DNA from: Gnomoniopsis sp. IMI 355080
Taxonomy: Eukaryota > Ascomycota > Sordariomycetes > Diaporthales > Gnomoniaceae
Length of the DNA: 64,000 nucleotides
Reading direction: 5' to 3'
Assembly: GCA_027946555.1 (NCBI GenBank)
Contig: JAPEVC010000064.1
Span: 62,001-126,000 of the forward strand
The position numbers and the translations under genes are program-made. This document shows positions 1-12,491 of this stretch, one piece after another. The notes beneath the pieces are model-generated. The model worked only from the letters and a program-made list of their open reading frames with translations, was not told the origin of the DNA and searched no databases. Within the stretch, counting starts at the first letter, position 1; every line of letters starts with the position of its first letter.

Positions 1-88
1 GCATCGTTTTGCTTTTGAATAGTGCCGTGGATGCTTTCAGCAGGAACGGCATATCTGGAATCCCCCCGATCCCCCGAATAATCAATCC

Positions 89-1561
89 CTAGGCCGCTGC
101 ATCGCCTCGTCCCCTTCCACCACCTCTTCCTCCACGACCTTGTCCTCTACCACGCCCGCCACCCCTTCCTCTCGCTCCCCCTTTCCCAGGCGGTGCCCTT
201 CCCTTCACCCCTTCCGGCAGATCTGCCACCTTCTCGCCATCTTTCCACAACACACCCACATCTTCCTTACGTCCTACCACCTCCTTGAAATACTTGACCG
301 GCACCAGCCCCTCCTCGCCAACACCCTCTGTGAGCACGACACCATTATCACTCACCCACCAGCTCATCACGCCGTCCTCCAAGCTCTTCCTCACATCCAG
401 ATACACCAATAGCTCCGCATCGCCCCGCATCCCGCTCACCACGCCTGCCGCGTCCTCCGGCAAGCCGGTCGAGCAGTGCACATGGTTCCGCCCCATCTTG
501 CTCAGCCCGCCCGACGCCACAATCGGCTCCCAAAAGGCAAAGTACGTCCCGTGCACGACGACGGGGGGGACGTTTTCGGCGTCGAGCGTGATGGGCGTGA
601 GGAGCGCCTCGGACTCGACGGCGATCGAGTGGCCCTGATTGGCGCGGATGAGCCAATAAGAAGCCTCAGACTCGGCGAGGGTCGAGTCCGCGTCCGCAGG
701 CTTCATGCTGAAGCGCTGCTTCTCGTTGTCAGCTGTCACGGCGATGATGTCGGCTACCGTTGCTTTGAGCGAGCGGACGGGACCATATAGGAGCTGTGGC
801 GATTTATTAGATTGCAATATGATACATGTACTGTAGAAAAGGCAAAGAAGAGGGCAGGCGAGTGACTCGATTCGTGTAAAACCTCCCTGATGGACTGGCA
901 GCCCTTGCCACTACCACTTGAGCGGTAGAGGACACGCGCAAGCAAACTGAATGAGGCCGATGGTTTTCGCCTCACTCTAATACAAGCCCAAACAGAGATT
1001 TGACTCCCCAAAGCAGAGAGTACAGGAAGAAAGGACTAAACTCACCACCTTGTCCAGCGGCGCATAGCCTTCCCGATCCAGCTGAATTCCAGCGTTCGTA
1101 GCCTGATGCCTCAACAGCCGCGACAACGCGCGCGAGATATCTTTCTGTCGTTTTTGCGGGCCACCAGCTCCAGCTCCGGCGGCGCCACCACCACCACCAC
1201 CCGCGCCCTTGTTCTTCTTGGCCTTTGGTGGGTGTGATGGCTGCTGCTGCACAGACGCCTGCTCCTCAAAGCGGGCCGCCAGCTCAGCTGTGGCATCATC
1301 ATCCATGGTGCTGCGCTGAGATTTTGGTGACAATATGGAGAAGTAACGAGAGTGGTGACGGCGCCTTGTTGGGTGTGTGTGGTAAGATGGCGGCGGGTGC
1401 TGCCTCGTATGGGCGAGACGGATGTTGCTCCTGAGGGTGCTGGCGGTTGACAAGAATGGCAGCAGCTGCTGAGCCACCTGCTTTTGCTTTTGTCCGATGG
1501 CAATATTTGGGCCGGAAAGTCTCTTTGAGAGTCTCTTCGAGAGTACAGGTGTGATTCTCAT
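89..1561 (-). CDS. TPT1: tRNA 2'-phosphotransferase (Tpt1/KptA family)
   Basis: Removes the 2'-phosphate left at the splice junction of tRNAs after ligation, using NAD+. Two exons, 1561..1046 and 793..89, joined in phase 0 across intron 794..1045 (GTGAGT...CAG); 406 aa. Family motifs are visible in order: LSRLLRHQ in exon 1; IRANQGHS; HGTYFAFW followed by SGGLSKMGRNHVH; and a final GDAELLVYLDV block. The catalytic Arg and His positions expected in Tpt1 are present. The C-terminus is an RGG/RGRG-rich tail of about 35 residues, making the protein longer than the usual ~230-aa enzyme. Two in-frame ATGs are plausible: 1561 (long form, basic N-terminus without any Asp or Glu) and 1306 (321 aa, begins MDDDA). 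I annotate the long form, but the short one may be the main product. The function is secure; the start is not. Confidence 0.9.
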
Positions 1562-2503
1562 CAAATTTAGTCAATGTATTGTTTCGGAAGATGAGAAGAA
1601 AAAAACGGCGGGTTGCTGAGGCAAGTACTTTTTGCTCGAATTTTGACAGGTCGAAGTCTAACTAACAATGCAAGACGATGTTGCCGTCTCCGCAAAAATT
1701 CTGGCTCACAACTCACCCACCGGCCTAACTCACCTAATATCTCACACAACCAAGAGGCCTTTACCATGAGCAATTTCGTTTCTCATTGGCACACATGTCA
1801 GGTGTTTCAACATTCTCATCCTATCTCCGTCAAATGATGTATGCGAAATGATGTGCAACCCGAGTCGAAAGAACCTGTCAAACTCACCAGTCGTAAGCCT
1901 TACAGGAAGTATCAGATTGTTCTGCAAAGTGGGCAAGCAAAGGCATATGATACATTTCTACAAGCTGCCTCCAAAAAATAAAGTAGATACCTTGTCACGA
2001 ACCAAGCCTACAAATACAGTTCACCACCTGATCTGATCACTTGCTTCTCTTCCTTGCCTTTGCTTCCAAGCTTTCTCACTGGGGGGTATCGAAGCCAGAA
2101 CTCCTATGCTAGGCACTGAGGAGAGAAACAAATCATCTCCCTTTATAGGAGTATATTTGCTTCTAATACCAGTGCCATTCCCTGTGTTGGACCTGGCAGC
2201 CTCCCCAATTTCTAAATCCCGTCATGAAAGCGCAAAACACAAATACCTCCTGAGGTGAGACGCCATCGCCATCTCGGAACGTCATTCATCATCTTCATGC
2301 TCAATGAGTAACAACACAGGAAATACGCCATGAATGCTATGCTGTCCCTCCGTCGTCCCATGCATGAGTGCGAGGGTCTCGCTGGGTGTTTGCAAAAACG
2401 CCATTCCGTGCAAGTTCAAGTCCCTTTCCCCCATCTTACACTCTCTCTTCCAGTCGCGATCTTGTTCGTACAAGTACAATTCTGCTCCTTCGCAAGGCCC
2501 CAA
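1562..2503. other. intergenic: upstream of TPT1, downstream of the 1207-aa gene
   Basis: Holds the TPT1 promoter side and the 3' flank of the next minus-strand gene. Only short frames without recognisable similarity are present. I see no RNA gene or repeat. Confidence 0.6.
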
Positions 2504-5500
2504 TCACAGTCCCCTGTAACCACCCACATTAGAGGCCGTTCCAGATATGCTTGGGATGCCGCTGTGCCGCTTGCGATGCAGGCTAGGACCCCGCGCCACT
2601 TCAGTAGTCACCGGACCAGCAATTGAGTACCGTTGTCCCCTTTCTTCGGCCAGCCGTCCTGTAAGATTGCTGGTGTGGTTTTCGTCCTGTCCCTGCTGTC
2701 GATTTACCTGAAGGAACCGGCGTCCTCCAGGTGTAGTGGGTGTCATGAGGCGAGATGAATAAGGACCGGGTGTCGGCAGTCCAGACGTGATCAGGCGTGT
2801 CCTAGGCAGTGCCGAGCTCGCGGAAGCTGGCTCCTGAGCCAGATTACGACGCGCAATGCTGTCTCGGGTGGGCACATTGATCCTCAAACCATTGGCCCCT
2901 TCCATCCTCGCATGGCTCACTTCCGTGAATGCCCTGGATGGGGCACGAGACTGCATCTGTGGTTCCTCGTCGATATTACTGACGCGACCGATCGTCGTTA
3001 CACGCCGAGGTGCGAAATTCATAGACGACCTGCGACCGCCCTCCTGGTCCTCGGGTTCTTCACTAGCTGTCCGCCGGGTTCTGAGAAGGGATGTCTTGCG
3101 GCCTTGATCCTCGGGCTCCTCCGTCACGCCTCGTCGCGCTCTCGCAAGCACAAGAGACGACTTGCGCCCCGTCATCGTGTTGTCGTCTCCACCGCCCACG
3201 ACACTAGACGCATATCTAGGACTTGGCTCATTTGATGCGCCATTCATCCCAGTGAAATTGAATGTGGCTCGCTTGTCTAGCCTAGTGACCCGGGGACTGC
3301 TATAATCCTCGATACTAGACATGGGCTCATCAGGTCCGGTTCCATTGAAAACTCTCATCGCCGGCGGGCTGCTGGGTACATCGTCTCTTCCGCTGCGTGA
3401 TGTGCCGCGTGTCTGTGGTCTCGATGCGGACGCAGGCTTTCGCTCGGGATCCTCTTCCTTCAACGCAATGCATAACTCAGTCAAGCTACGACATATGCTA
3501 TCTGCCTTTTTGCGAAGTTGCCGATCTGTAACGGTGCTAGGTCCACCGACTCCTATGGTGCTTGCACCACTCGAAATAGGACCCGGTTGACCAGCCGTGC
3601 CCATCAACTGAGACAATGATAGAGCATCATTGGCAGCTGCCTCGATCGCGTCGTATACATCAGAGCTTACGAACGGCTTGGTCTTGGAAAGGATAGATCT
3701 GAGATTCGACTGGGTCTCCTTCTGCTGGGAAGAGGCCATACTAACGACCTCAGTCTGCGCGCGTTTAGGGGATCCTGACAGTGTAGTAGCACCCGTGCCC
3801 GCTGTTGGTGGTCTGTCTTCTGGTGTTCTCGAGATCGCTGCGCTCGAAGTCTTTGGCATCTTACCAGTCAACTCGAGTCGGTGGATCCGTGATTTTAGCT
3901 CATCGAGCTCGTCCCAGACTGTTGAAGGCGCAGCAGTCGAATTCGATGACTCAGAGGCCTCGACGTATTGGCTGTTCGGTGTCTGATGTGAAATTCCGCT
4001 CTTTGATACCAGTGATGCGGAGTTGAAGGATTTGGATAGCCCACTAGGCTGCTTGATCGAGGAAGTTCGACTATGACCCTCTCCAGTTCTGGTGGATGGT
4101 CGCCGCGCGAATATAGAATTTCTATCGGCAGAATTGTCGAGCACGCTCTGCGTCCGCGGTGTTATAGGGGAAGGTTTCAAGGAGGGCACTCTCGAAGGAC
4201 CGCGCGCTGAGTCTAACTTTAAAGACGGCCGGCCGATCGAACTTGTCTGGTTGGTCGCGTCACGATTGACTTGCTGTTGTTCGGACAGCTCCTCTGGTGC
4301 TCGCCTCGTCGTACGGGATGTTGGCACTTGCTGGTCGGACAAACGTCGTGAAACCAGGGGTGGTGACTGGGGTTTCTGGGTGCTCGAGTAGACAGACAAC
4401 GGGCGTGCGCGCGGGGTGCGCGTGGTGCGCACAACACGAGACTGCGGCTTGTCAGCTTCCATGCGGATTTCCAAGACACGCGTTATTGCTCGGCAGTGAC
4501 TGTGCAACGACTTTTGTGAGGAGGTGAAGGAATGCCCGTCCATCCAGATAGGTGTGTAATGACCCGAGACAGGGTCGTAATTATGTGGGCTCCACACCGA
4601 GTCGTAACGTGCAGGACCTCCTCTTCTGGCCTGTCAGGGACCAAGCATCGCATTTCATCCCGCAAATGGGCATGCCACTGTGGAGCCGATATTTGTGGGC
4701 AAGCAAGTGCCGCTCGCGCAAACATTCCCTCAACGAACACAGATGCAAGGGCAGGCGGGACTCACCACTGTACTCTTCTCGTCATCGCTGCCTCGATTGG
4801 TCTGACGGCGAGGTATCGAGGTAGAGGAATCCTCTCGGGCGATGTTCATGAAAATGTCGGCGGTGTTATTCTCGCTCTCTGTAACATCGTCATCGGGACC
4901 CGGGTGGGCGACGTCTCGCGCCCGGTCGTTAGTGTAACGCCCCTCAAGGGCGCGCAGCGAGCGTTCCCTGAACTGTCGGTCCTGGTCGTCTCCGTCGTCT
5001 CCCTCATCATAATAGCGAGATGATGGATAATTCATGTCGGGTGGGTAGCTCTTCCGGACGCCAGGCAAGCTAAAGGAGCGAATAGGAGGAATGCGCGCCG
5101 AGGAGGCGTAGCCTGAGGGCAGGGGCTTGTATGAGGTAGGCGGGCGTGATGCACTCGAGGTCCGTCGCGGGAATGGCTTGTTGTTTTCATTTGAAAGGGA
5201 CAGTTTTACAGCCTTGGGCAAAAGATGCTCTTGTTCCGCAGGGGTCCACTCATTTGTGTTGGCCGACTTGCTGGCGCGCGATAGGAGTGGAGATGGGGAG
5301 GCGTTCGAGTCCAACGAGAAACTGCGTCGCGCTGGTGGATTAGAAGTAGGAGTGGTGTAGTTCCACGATGAAGTGCGACGTGGCCGAGGGCGGCTGCTCG
5401 GCGTGTGGAAGCGTGAGGATTCCGTGCCAACCTCAGATCGAGGAGCGAGGGGCGATGAGCTGTTTGCGGTAGCAGGCGTAGCGTTGGCGTTTATTATGCG

Positions 5501-6262
5501 CAGTGCGGCGGATCGACCAGTCCTTGCCGCAACGGGTGTGATGACGGGCGCGGTTGTCCAGGCCGTCCTGTAAGTCGATGTTTGTGTTGGTGGACTGTGC
5601 TCAGTCGATGAGAGATTGCAAGTAGATTGAGGTGAGTGTTTGATCACTGACCCACGACGTTCACGATGACTGGGAGCCGGGCCGGGCTCAGTGCAAGTGT
5701 CGTCAGCGGACGGTGTTTGGGTCTCGTCGGCCTCGTCCACGGGAAGGAGCAGTGAAGAGACAGCCAACGGATGTTGTTGTTGCTGCTGTGGCGGTGTCTC
5801 TGTACTGTGAATGACGACGGGCTTGACAACCTTCTTAGTAGAGGGCTCTAGAGCGGCAGTGACAGGTCTAAGTCTCGATTGGGGCCAGCCACGGGCGCTA
5901 TTTTCTGATCTGGCAGTGTCTGGGCCTGTGTTTGTGGGCTCAGTGGAGTCCTGGTGGGAGTCGACCCCTGTAGGACATGGAGGTGAGACGGCGGATTGGG
6001 GAAGCGAGGGGGGTGGCCCGGCGGGGGGTTTGCCCTGTGCCTGGAGCAATCCGCGATCAACGAACCGGAGCCCGGGGAGTTTCGAAGGATTGTGGCAGAG
6101 CCGGTGCTTGTGAACATGAAGTGGATGTGGGACAGTTGTATCCGTGTCTACGTCTGCCTTTGTATCTGTATCTAGGAGAACTTCTTCAGAAGAAGGTTCA
6201 GAAGAAGGGACGCTGACCTCGGGATACCGGGGCAGCTCGGACTCAGTCTGTGCTGCTGCCAT
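2504..6262 (-). CDS. large Ser/Pro/Arg-rich, mostly disordered fungal protein
   Basis: Two exons, 6262..4766 and 4630..2504, with a 135-nt intron (GTGAGT...CTGACAG) joining in phase 0; 1207 aa. The join gives a sensible sequence on both sides (EKSTV, then ARRGGPARYDSVW). Composition is low-complexity throughout, rich in S, P, T and R, with many SP and RRxS sites and no signal peptide or membrane span. The most ordered stretch is near residue 736 (WDELDELKSRIHRLELTGK followed by MPKTSS), a short predicted helix, then a segment around LRKKADSICRSLTELCIALKEE. From memory, fungal relatives with this short motif have been given the misleading name 'LPXTG-motif cell wall anchor domain protein'. No sortase-type anchor is visible here, so I would not use that name. 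The function is unknown. The gene model is fairly sure; the exact 3' end is likely. Confidence 0.75.
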
Positions 6263-9200
6263 GGTCGAGTCCCAATCAAGGCCCTGCCGTTGACAGGTGC
6301 GCTACCGCTGTTCACCCCGGTGTATTTGCTGTTCCAGAAATCGTCCCAGGCGACCAGCGGCCTTTTCCATCCCTTATCAGGTTGCATCGATCAATCTCCG
6401 TCGTTCGGTACCAGATTTGCGCTTGATCAGTCGTCGTTATGCCGTTGCTATTCGTGGCCGGGTGTGCGGGTGCAGCCGTCGCAGCTAGGGCCCTGTCTTA
6501 GATGCCAATTCCAGAAGGCCGCTATAGATTGGGAATAGATGAATGTCGTGGGCTAGGAAATCATGCACTGTCAAAGGCTGAAGCGTGAACTGCAGAAAGT
6601 TGTGACCGAGTGATCCCGATGCAAACAGTCCAGTGGCTAAGTGAGATAGATGTACTGCGAGAAAAGCAGTGGCAGACCTGGCGTCGTGTGCCACACCACC
6701 ACCGTGGACAACGAGACGGGCCAAAAACTATATATGGTAGTATTGAATAGACGTATCTCAACATTTACACGTCAGTATAATCAGAAGGTATGCAGAACTC
6801 TAATAGAATGCTCTCTTATGAATATCGCCGCCTCATGATCCGGGGCACAGACCGTGGAAGTCTATCTTTCCGGACCAATACGAGTATCACTCCACATGTA
6901 AGAAGAATGAGGGGTTCAAAACCTCCAGATTGATTGTCGAACTGTACGATGCAAGTCAGTCACATCTCAGGTGGCCATTCTTTCACCCAGTCGTCAAGAT
7001 GAGGTGTGGGTGGGATTCACGTTCACGTTGTGACTGGCTTCAGACATCCCTGTCATCTACTGCGGGCACACCCGATTGGACGTAAACTTCCAGACAATCT
7101 TGTTCTAATTACATAGCACGTGCAGATGCTGCCTTTAGCCCCTCTCTACCTAACATGAATGCTCCTTGTGGACCAAATCCGTAGTTGGAAGTTACCCCCG
7201 TGGCAGTAATCCGCTGAGCAGTAAGGGCAATTTCCCTTTTGGATTTCTACCTTACTCAGTGGATCCAACAAGTCTCCCCTTATTAAGGTCCAAGTCGGTG
7301 CTTGTGTGGTATTATTTCCCTTCTCGGCCGTATTGCGTTCTTCTGCAATCACGACGACTGTTTCCTTTTCTTTAATCGACAATATATGTACGACTCGTAA
7401 GATCAAACGTAATTAAATGGCTGTATAGGTCGATCGGTAAGAACGATCCTGTGCCCCCCCCCGGCAATTATCCTGCCACGTAGACTTTCAGCAGATGTTG
7501 CTGTTATGATTGACTGCCATCTGCGAGATACGTGCTCTGTATAACTAGGATCAACCACGGGGACATGTCATAAATCGCCCGTGCCGTTTCTCACCACACT
7601 GCCTCCTGGAACGGTTGGGAAACGCCCCTGTGACTACTGGAATAACGCCACAAGTAGCCCTACGTAACGGAATTGATTAGGGCGTGACTCTGGCAATACT
7701 GAAGGGATGCAGTCAGCATAGCCACCTCGTAGACGCACAGTAGGAATTCCACTAAGCGCTATGACTATAAACACCGGGCCAGCAACATGGCTCTCGAATC
7801 ATCGACGCACACAAAACGCGTTCCTACGGTCCGTCGCGACCAGTCGTCTGGCGGAAGTGGAGAGGAACGAAAGTCAACCTTCCCGTGATCAGCTTACTTT
7901 GCTCCAGCAGTCTCTGGGCAGCGAGAATCCACTCTCTGCTCCTGTGTTGTCGTCTCAGGAACGCTTCAATCCGGCCTCGGCAGATGATTTGCATCTTCGA
8001 AATCTTCTGAGCGCCTCGTTACTCGCCAGTGATGGAGCACGTCTCCCAGCAATGCCCTCTTCCCGTTCGACTTGATCGAAAATCTAACGTACATTCCGCA
8101 AAGGCAGGCTCCCAACGTAATCTTTACCAGTCTTGCCTTGTGATAGCCGGGCCTCCCATGTTCTGGGTGTACGCCTATCATAGCGAGTGCGTTCGGTTCA
8201 GCGTTCCCTTTGCTCTCTTCAGGGCAGAAAACCACTTGTTCTTGACTGAAGGTTGCGGATAATTCATTTCTCACTATCCCTCCTTCCCTGCTTCTTATGC
8301 CTCGAAGTAAATCTATTTGGTATTTGCACGTGGAAGATTGGGGGGGATGGGAAAGTAGAAGAGAAGGGGGGGGGTTGAACAGTACCAGACCACCTGGCTG
8401 AAAGAGGCCGATATCAGCGGCCCGTCGCTTCACAACAAATAACGCTATGTTATCTGGAATCGAACAGCGTGCTTCTTTCGCGACCGACTTTCGCTTCCGA
8501 CGACGCAGAGGATGAGCAGCCAGACTCACACCAAGCCACAGCTCTCGAATCAAACCTCCGCCGGCGTCCATGCAGCTGGCTGTAAGCTCGTTCCTTGGCT
8601 GGGCTTCATGACCAGCCTGTGATTGCTGGGCGGGCCGAATTTGGAGGTGATGCTGGCATGCTCGTGGCGCAGGAGGCAGGTGGTGGCAGAATAGCCAGCA
8701 GAACCTGAGGGCATGATGAGAGAATAGCTCCGGCCAACCGAATCCAGTGCGTCCAGCCGTGACTGAGTGCGAAGCGCCAACGAGACCAGTCGAGCCAGCA
8801 GCAGCTTGGAAGCCTCTAGCTTGGGCTCCCTCTCACGAGTTCCAGGTATCATTGCTGGCGGTGAGATTCAGCCGCTCAAGACCATCGAAACCTCCAGCTC
8901 GTCGCATTTTGGTGAAGCCAGGCGTCGGTCAAAGCGTCATCGCTTGCACCCATCTCATCGGATGACAGAGCGGCCAAACAAGCTTTCCTTAGCCATGTTT
9001 CACCAAATCGCCCATACCAGAAACAGGCAGGACTTTGCGTGAGTAACTAGGTGATCGACCCAGGGCGAGCTTCCAGCCGGCGCGGCGCTAAGGGATGGCC
9101 GTTTACTCTAGAGCCCATACGGGTAGAGGAAGCGCAAAGTCACCGCTTTTCAGTGTCCAGTGGGTAGCCCATACCACTCAAATAGATGTACTGGTGGATC

Positions 9201-12200
9201 GTTGAGACGGCCGATGAGAGATAGGGTTTGTTAGCCGATTTATCCCATCAAGTTACCACCACGGCTTTCAAGATGTGACAACGACTTCCCTCGCCAAAAC
9301 GGGCCAGCATGCCCGACTGATCGGTAAGCTATCTCACCATAGTTCTGGGCTTCGTCTCGTCGAGGTGCGACGAACAAGCCCAAGCCAAGACCAGCACGGT
9401 GCACTTGCTGCCGCAAATCGATCTAAGGCATGCATGCCGAGCGACATTGCTCTACGACAAACAACAAACAAACAGAGGAAACGCACGACCTGATGTCCGT
9501 GACACGGGGGAAAAAGGCCGAGCGCCGTTGAGTATCGTTTGAGTGTCCCACTCCGATCGAGCGCTGACAAGCACGATTCAAACCGATCTCTGCAAGAGTC
9601 TCGTCTGATCCTCACACCTTGCATCGATGCCTTACCATAGTAATTGTTCAGTGACCCATGAGGGCGCAATCACCCTGTTCGCAGCTTTTGATGACTAGTC
9701 GGAAATTTCGCAAATTGCATATCACTAGAGTCGTAACTTGAACGAGATTTCTGATAGAGCCAAGAAGGCTATTCTCGTACACCAGGATATCCCGAAAGCA
9801 AGGCATCGGCGAAAAGAGCCAGGGGCTCGCAACCACAGCCTTATTGGAATCAGCAACGACGACAAACACGATTGATTCTGGTGTCGGATGTAAACATAGA
9901 ACGAGTGTACAGCAATACATAGTATATCCCCACCATGGTTATGAGGGTATTGGGCCTCTCAGCCCCATTCGCGTCCAACTGCCTCGGCTTGTCCGTATTG
10001 GTTACGATGGAGCCGCAGGGGGGAATTATCCGCGTAAGCCGCCGACTAATAAGCGCGCGTAGTTTTGCAACAGTTCACGGGGTTGACTGGTCTGGTCAAT
10101 GTAGAGTCGCGGCTGAAGCAAGGACACAGCCGCTCTGGTGACCTGGCTGCCTGGATTAGATTGAGAACTACGGTAGGCTGCCGAACGGTAAGGGGTTTGT
10201 TCATTTGTGTGCATGATGGTTCTCCCTAGGCAAGACTTTGCTGACTGATGAGACTGCTGTGTCTGTCGTCAGCGTCGTGATAATGTTGGGGGAAAACAAC
10301 CAGCGAACCCCGGATAGAATTTTCTGATCAAAATGTCCACCAGTTGTTGGCCATGCAGGCCATGTGATTGCCTGCCACCGCTTTGTGCTTGACCTGGTAT
10401 TCTCCGAGTTGTGAGACCCACCCCGACCCCTTCTCAAGCCCCGTGTTTCAGGTTTCGCCCCGTCGGCTTGACAGTGTTTGTATTAGTGGGACCGTGTTCG
10501 GCTATCGAGGGATGCAACAACAACGCAGCGGTCGTGCAGGTCTTCATTCGACGGTGTCCACTTACGAGGACAAGGCGGAGGTCGATCGATATTTTGTGCA
10601 AAACCTTGTCATGCTTTTGTGAGTCGTGGACATAGAATGGATGACGCCACAGGATGCGAGTGCTGATGTTTTGGATTTGGCTACTGGTGAGCACCTGACA
10701 TGTGGGGACAAGCAAATGCTGGGTAGAATTGTTTTCGTCTGAAGAAACAAGCATGTCAAAAGACTCGAGGCATGGTATCGAGCTTTTTCGCGAGCATCGA
10801 CTACCAGCCACCGGTCTACAGACCCGATGGAAAGAAAGTCAACAAAGAGACGTCACGGGTACCGTCTCTGTAAGATCTCCGGGTGTGCGAGCAAGGTGTA
10901 GTTTCGGGTTTGCCGTGTTTCGTTTCGCTGGACTGTCTGTATCTGGCCCGTGATCAGGTCCGGCCGACGTCCGAGGCGCAAATTCTCCTCAACTAACTCA
11001 CCGTGGAGCTATGGATTGTTGGCTGGCGATGTTTGGCTCCGAGTTTGAGAGTTCGCTGTGGTCCGGGCCTCCGCCTGCTTGAAGTCATCAGGAGGCGGCT
11101 GACGGGCAGGTGGATGGGGACAGGAGACGGGCTGAGCCTAATTCTTCTCCACCAACGTTGGATCAAAATAATAGTGGAAGGCGACTTGTCAGGCGCAGGC
11201 GAGCTGAAAGTGGACTGAGGCGATGCTGTGGCAATTGGTCCAGTGGGATTTTGAGTTGTGAGGCTTTGGGGCTGATGAAGAAAGGTTACTACCATAGTAT
11301 GTAGGTGATTTGCCATGTGTAGGGGTATGCACCCAAGCAAGCCCGTACCTCGGTTCGGGGGCACTATGGCCACAGAGTGATCGCTTCCGTCAAGATCGCG
11401 TACCGCAGGCTCGGGTTGCGCCGCCTGATGAGGGAACCGTGACAAGTGGCTGGGTTGTACTGTGGGAGAAAAGTGGGGGTTTTCAGAGAGCGAAGACGAA
11501 AATCAGAATCCGAGAAATCTTACGGTGACAATCAAGGTTGGGCTCATTTTTGAAACTCAATCCAAGACGATCAACACTAGGGCAAGCAACGCTCTGTGGC
11601 CGGTGTAGCGCAGATCCTTGAGCCAGCTACCTGGCTTCCATATCAAGTAGTATTGTAATCTGTAGTGTAGTGGTAGCAGTCAACAAAAGCAAACAAAGCC
11701 AAGTCAACAGGCTGCCAGGCTGGCAGAGGAAGAGAGACAGAGAGTTCAGAGACTGTGTGCGTAAATTTGGCCTGTATCCTCCCAGACTCGCTCGACTGCA
11801 GACTCTCTGCAGTTGCAAGGATGGGAAGTGCAAGTGCAAGTGCGATGGACCCCACCGACCAGTGTCCTCTCTTGATTGGCCAGTAACCCTTGCCTGGACT
11901 TGAACTTAGCCGCCGACGGTGCAGGTCTGGTGCGGTGCAGCTGCATGTGCAGAGGCGCAAGTTGGAAAGTGGAAGTGCAGCATGCTACTAAAAATAAACG
12001 GTTGTTTCCAATTGCACCGGTGCCGCTTTTGCCATCCAGATTCGTGCACGCGTAGAATTCCCCATTGGGACTGAGGGCCGTGATTAACTCCGTACACAGA
12101 CTATGGGAGACACACACACAATACACACGCACACGCACTGAACTCCGTATTTCCAGGCTCTTTGCTCATCCGTGCCCTCCAGGAGGTGTCCGACAGGAAC

Positions 12201-12491
12201 AGATTTGGGAGGTAGAAACTTGGAAAGAAATTGGCAGTGGCCTGCAAAGAACTCTTCAAAATGGCCTGTACAATGAATTGAACAAGGGACAGTGCCGCAT
12301 CCAGACATGTCCCATGGTGCACTTTTGGAGATTCTGGTGGCTTTGAGGGGTTCGGGCTGGTCTATTCTGGGAAATTGTTGTGACCCACATCCTTGGTCCA
12401 GCCTCCTCTTCTTGTCCCGGTGCTGTGCATCTCCGCGCCAATCCTTAACCCTTGCCCCCCTGTAAGCCCTCGCTCATTCGTCACTTTTTAT
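6263..12491. other. gene-poor region, about 6.2 kb
   Basis: Short frames occur on both strands (the longest about 200 codons, minus strand near 7966-8571), but none shows a family motif, consistent codon use or splice-compatible neighbours. The region has a C run near 7456, a G run near 8366 and an AC-rich tract near 12.11 kb. It may hold old degraded elements or non-coding transcripts; nothing can be assigned. Confidence 0.5.
12110..12137. repeat. imperfect (AC)n microsatellite
   Basis: Alternating AC with two interruptions, in the intergenic region about 1.9 kb upstream of the phosphatase start codon. Confidence 0.8.

Noticed and set aside
2504..6262. Cell-wall LPxTG anchor protein
   Set aside because: Sortase anchoring is bacterial; there is no signal peptide or terminal hydrophobic span, and the nearest match here is MPKTS.
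7966..8571. 201-codon minus-strand frame in the gene-poor region
   Set aside because: No family motif, no splice-compatible neighbour, composition unremarkable; likely chance.
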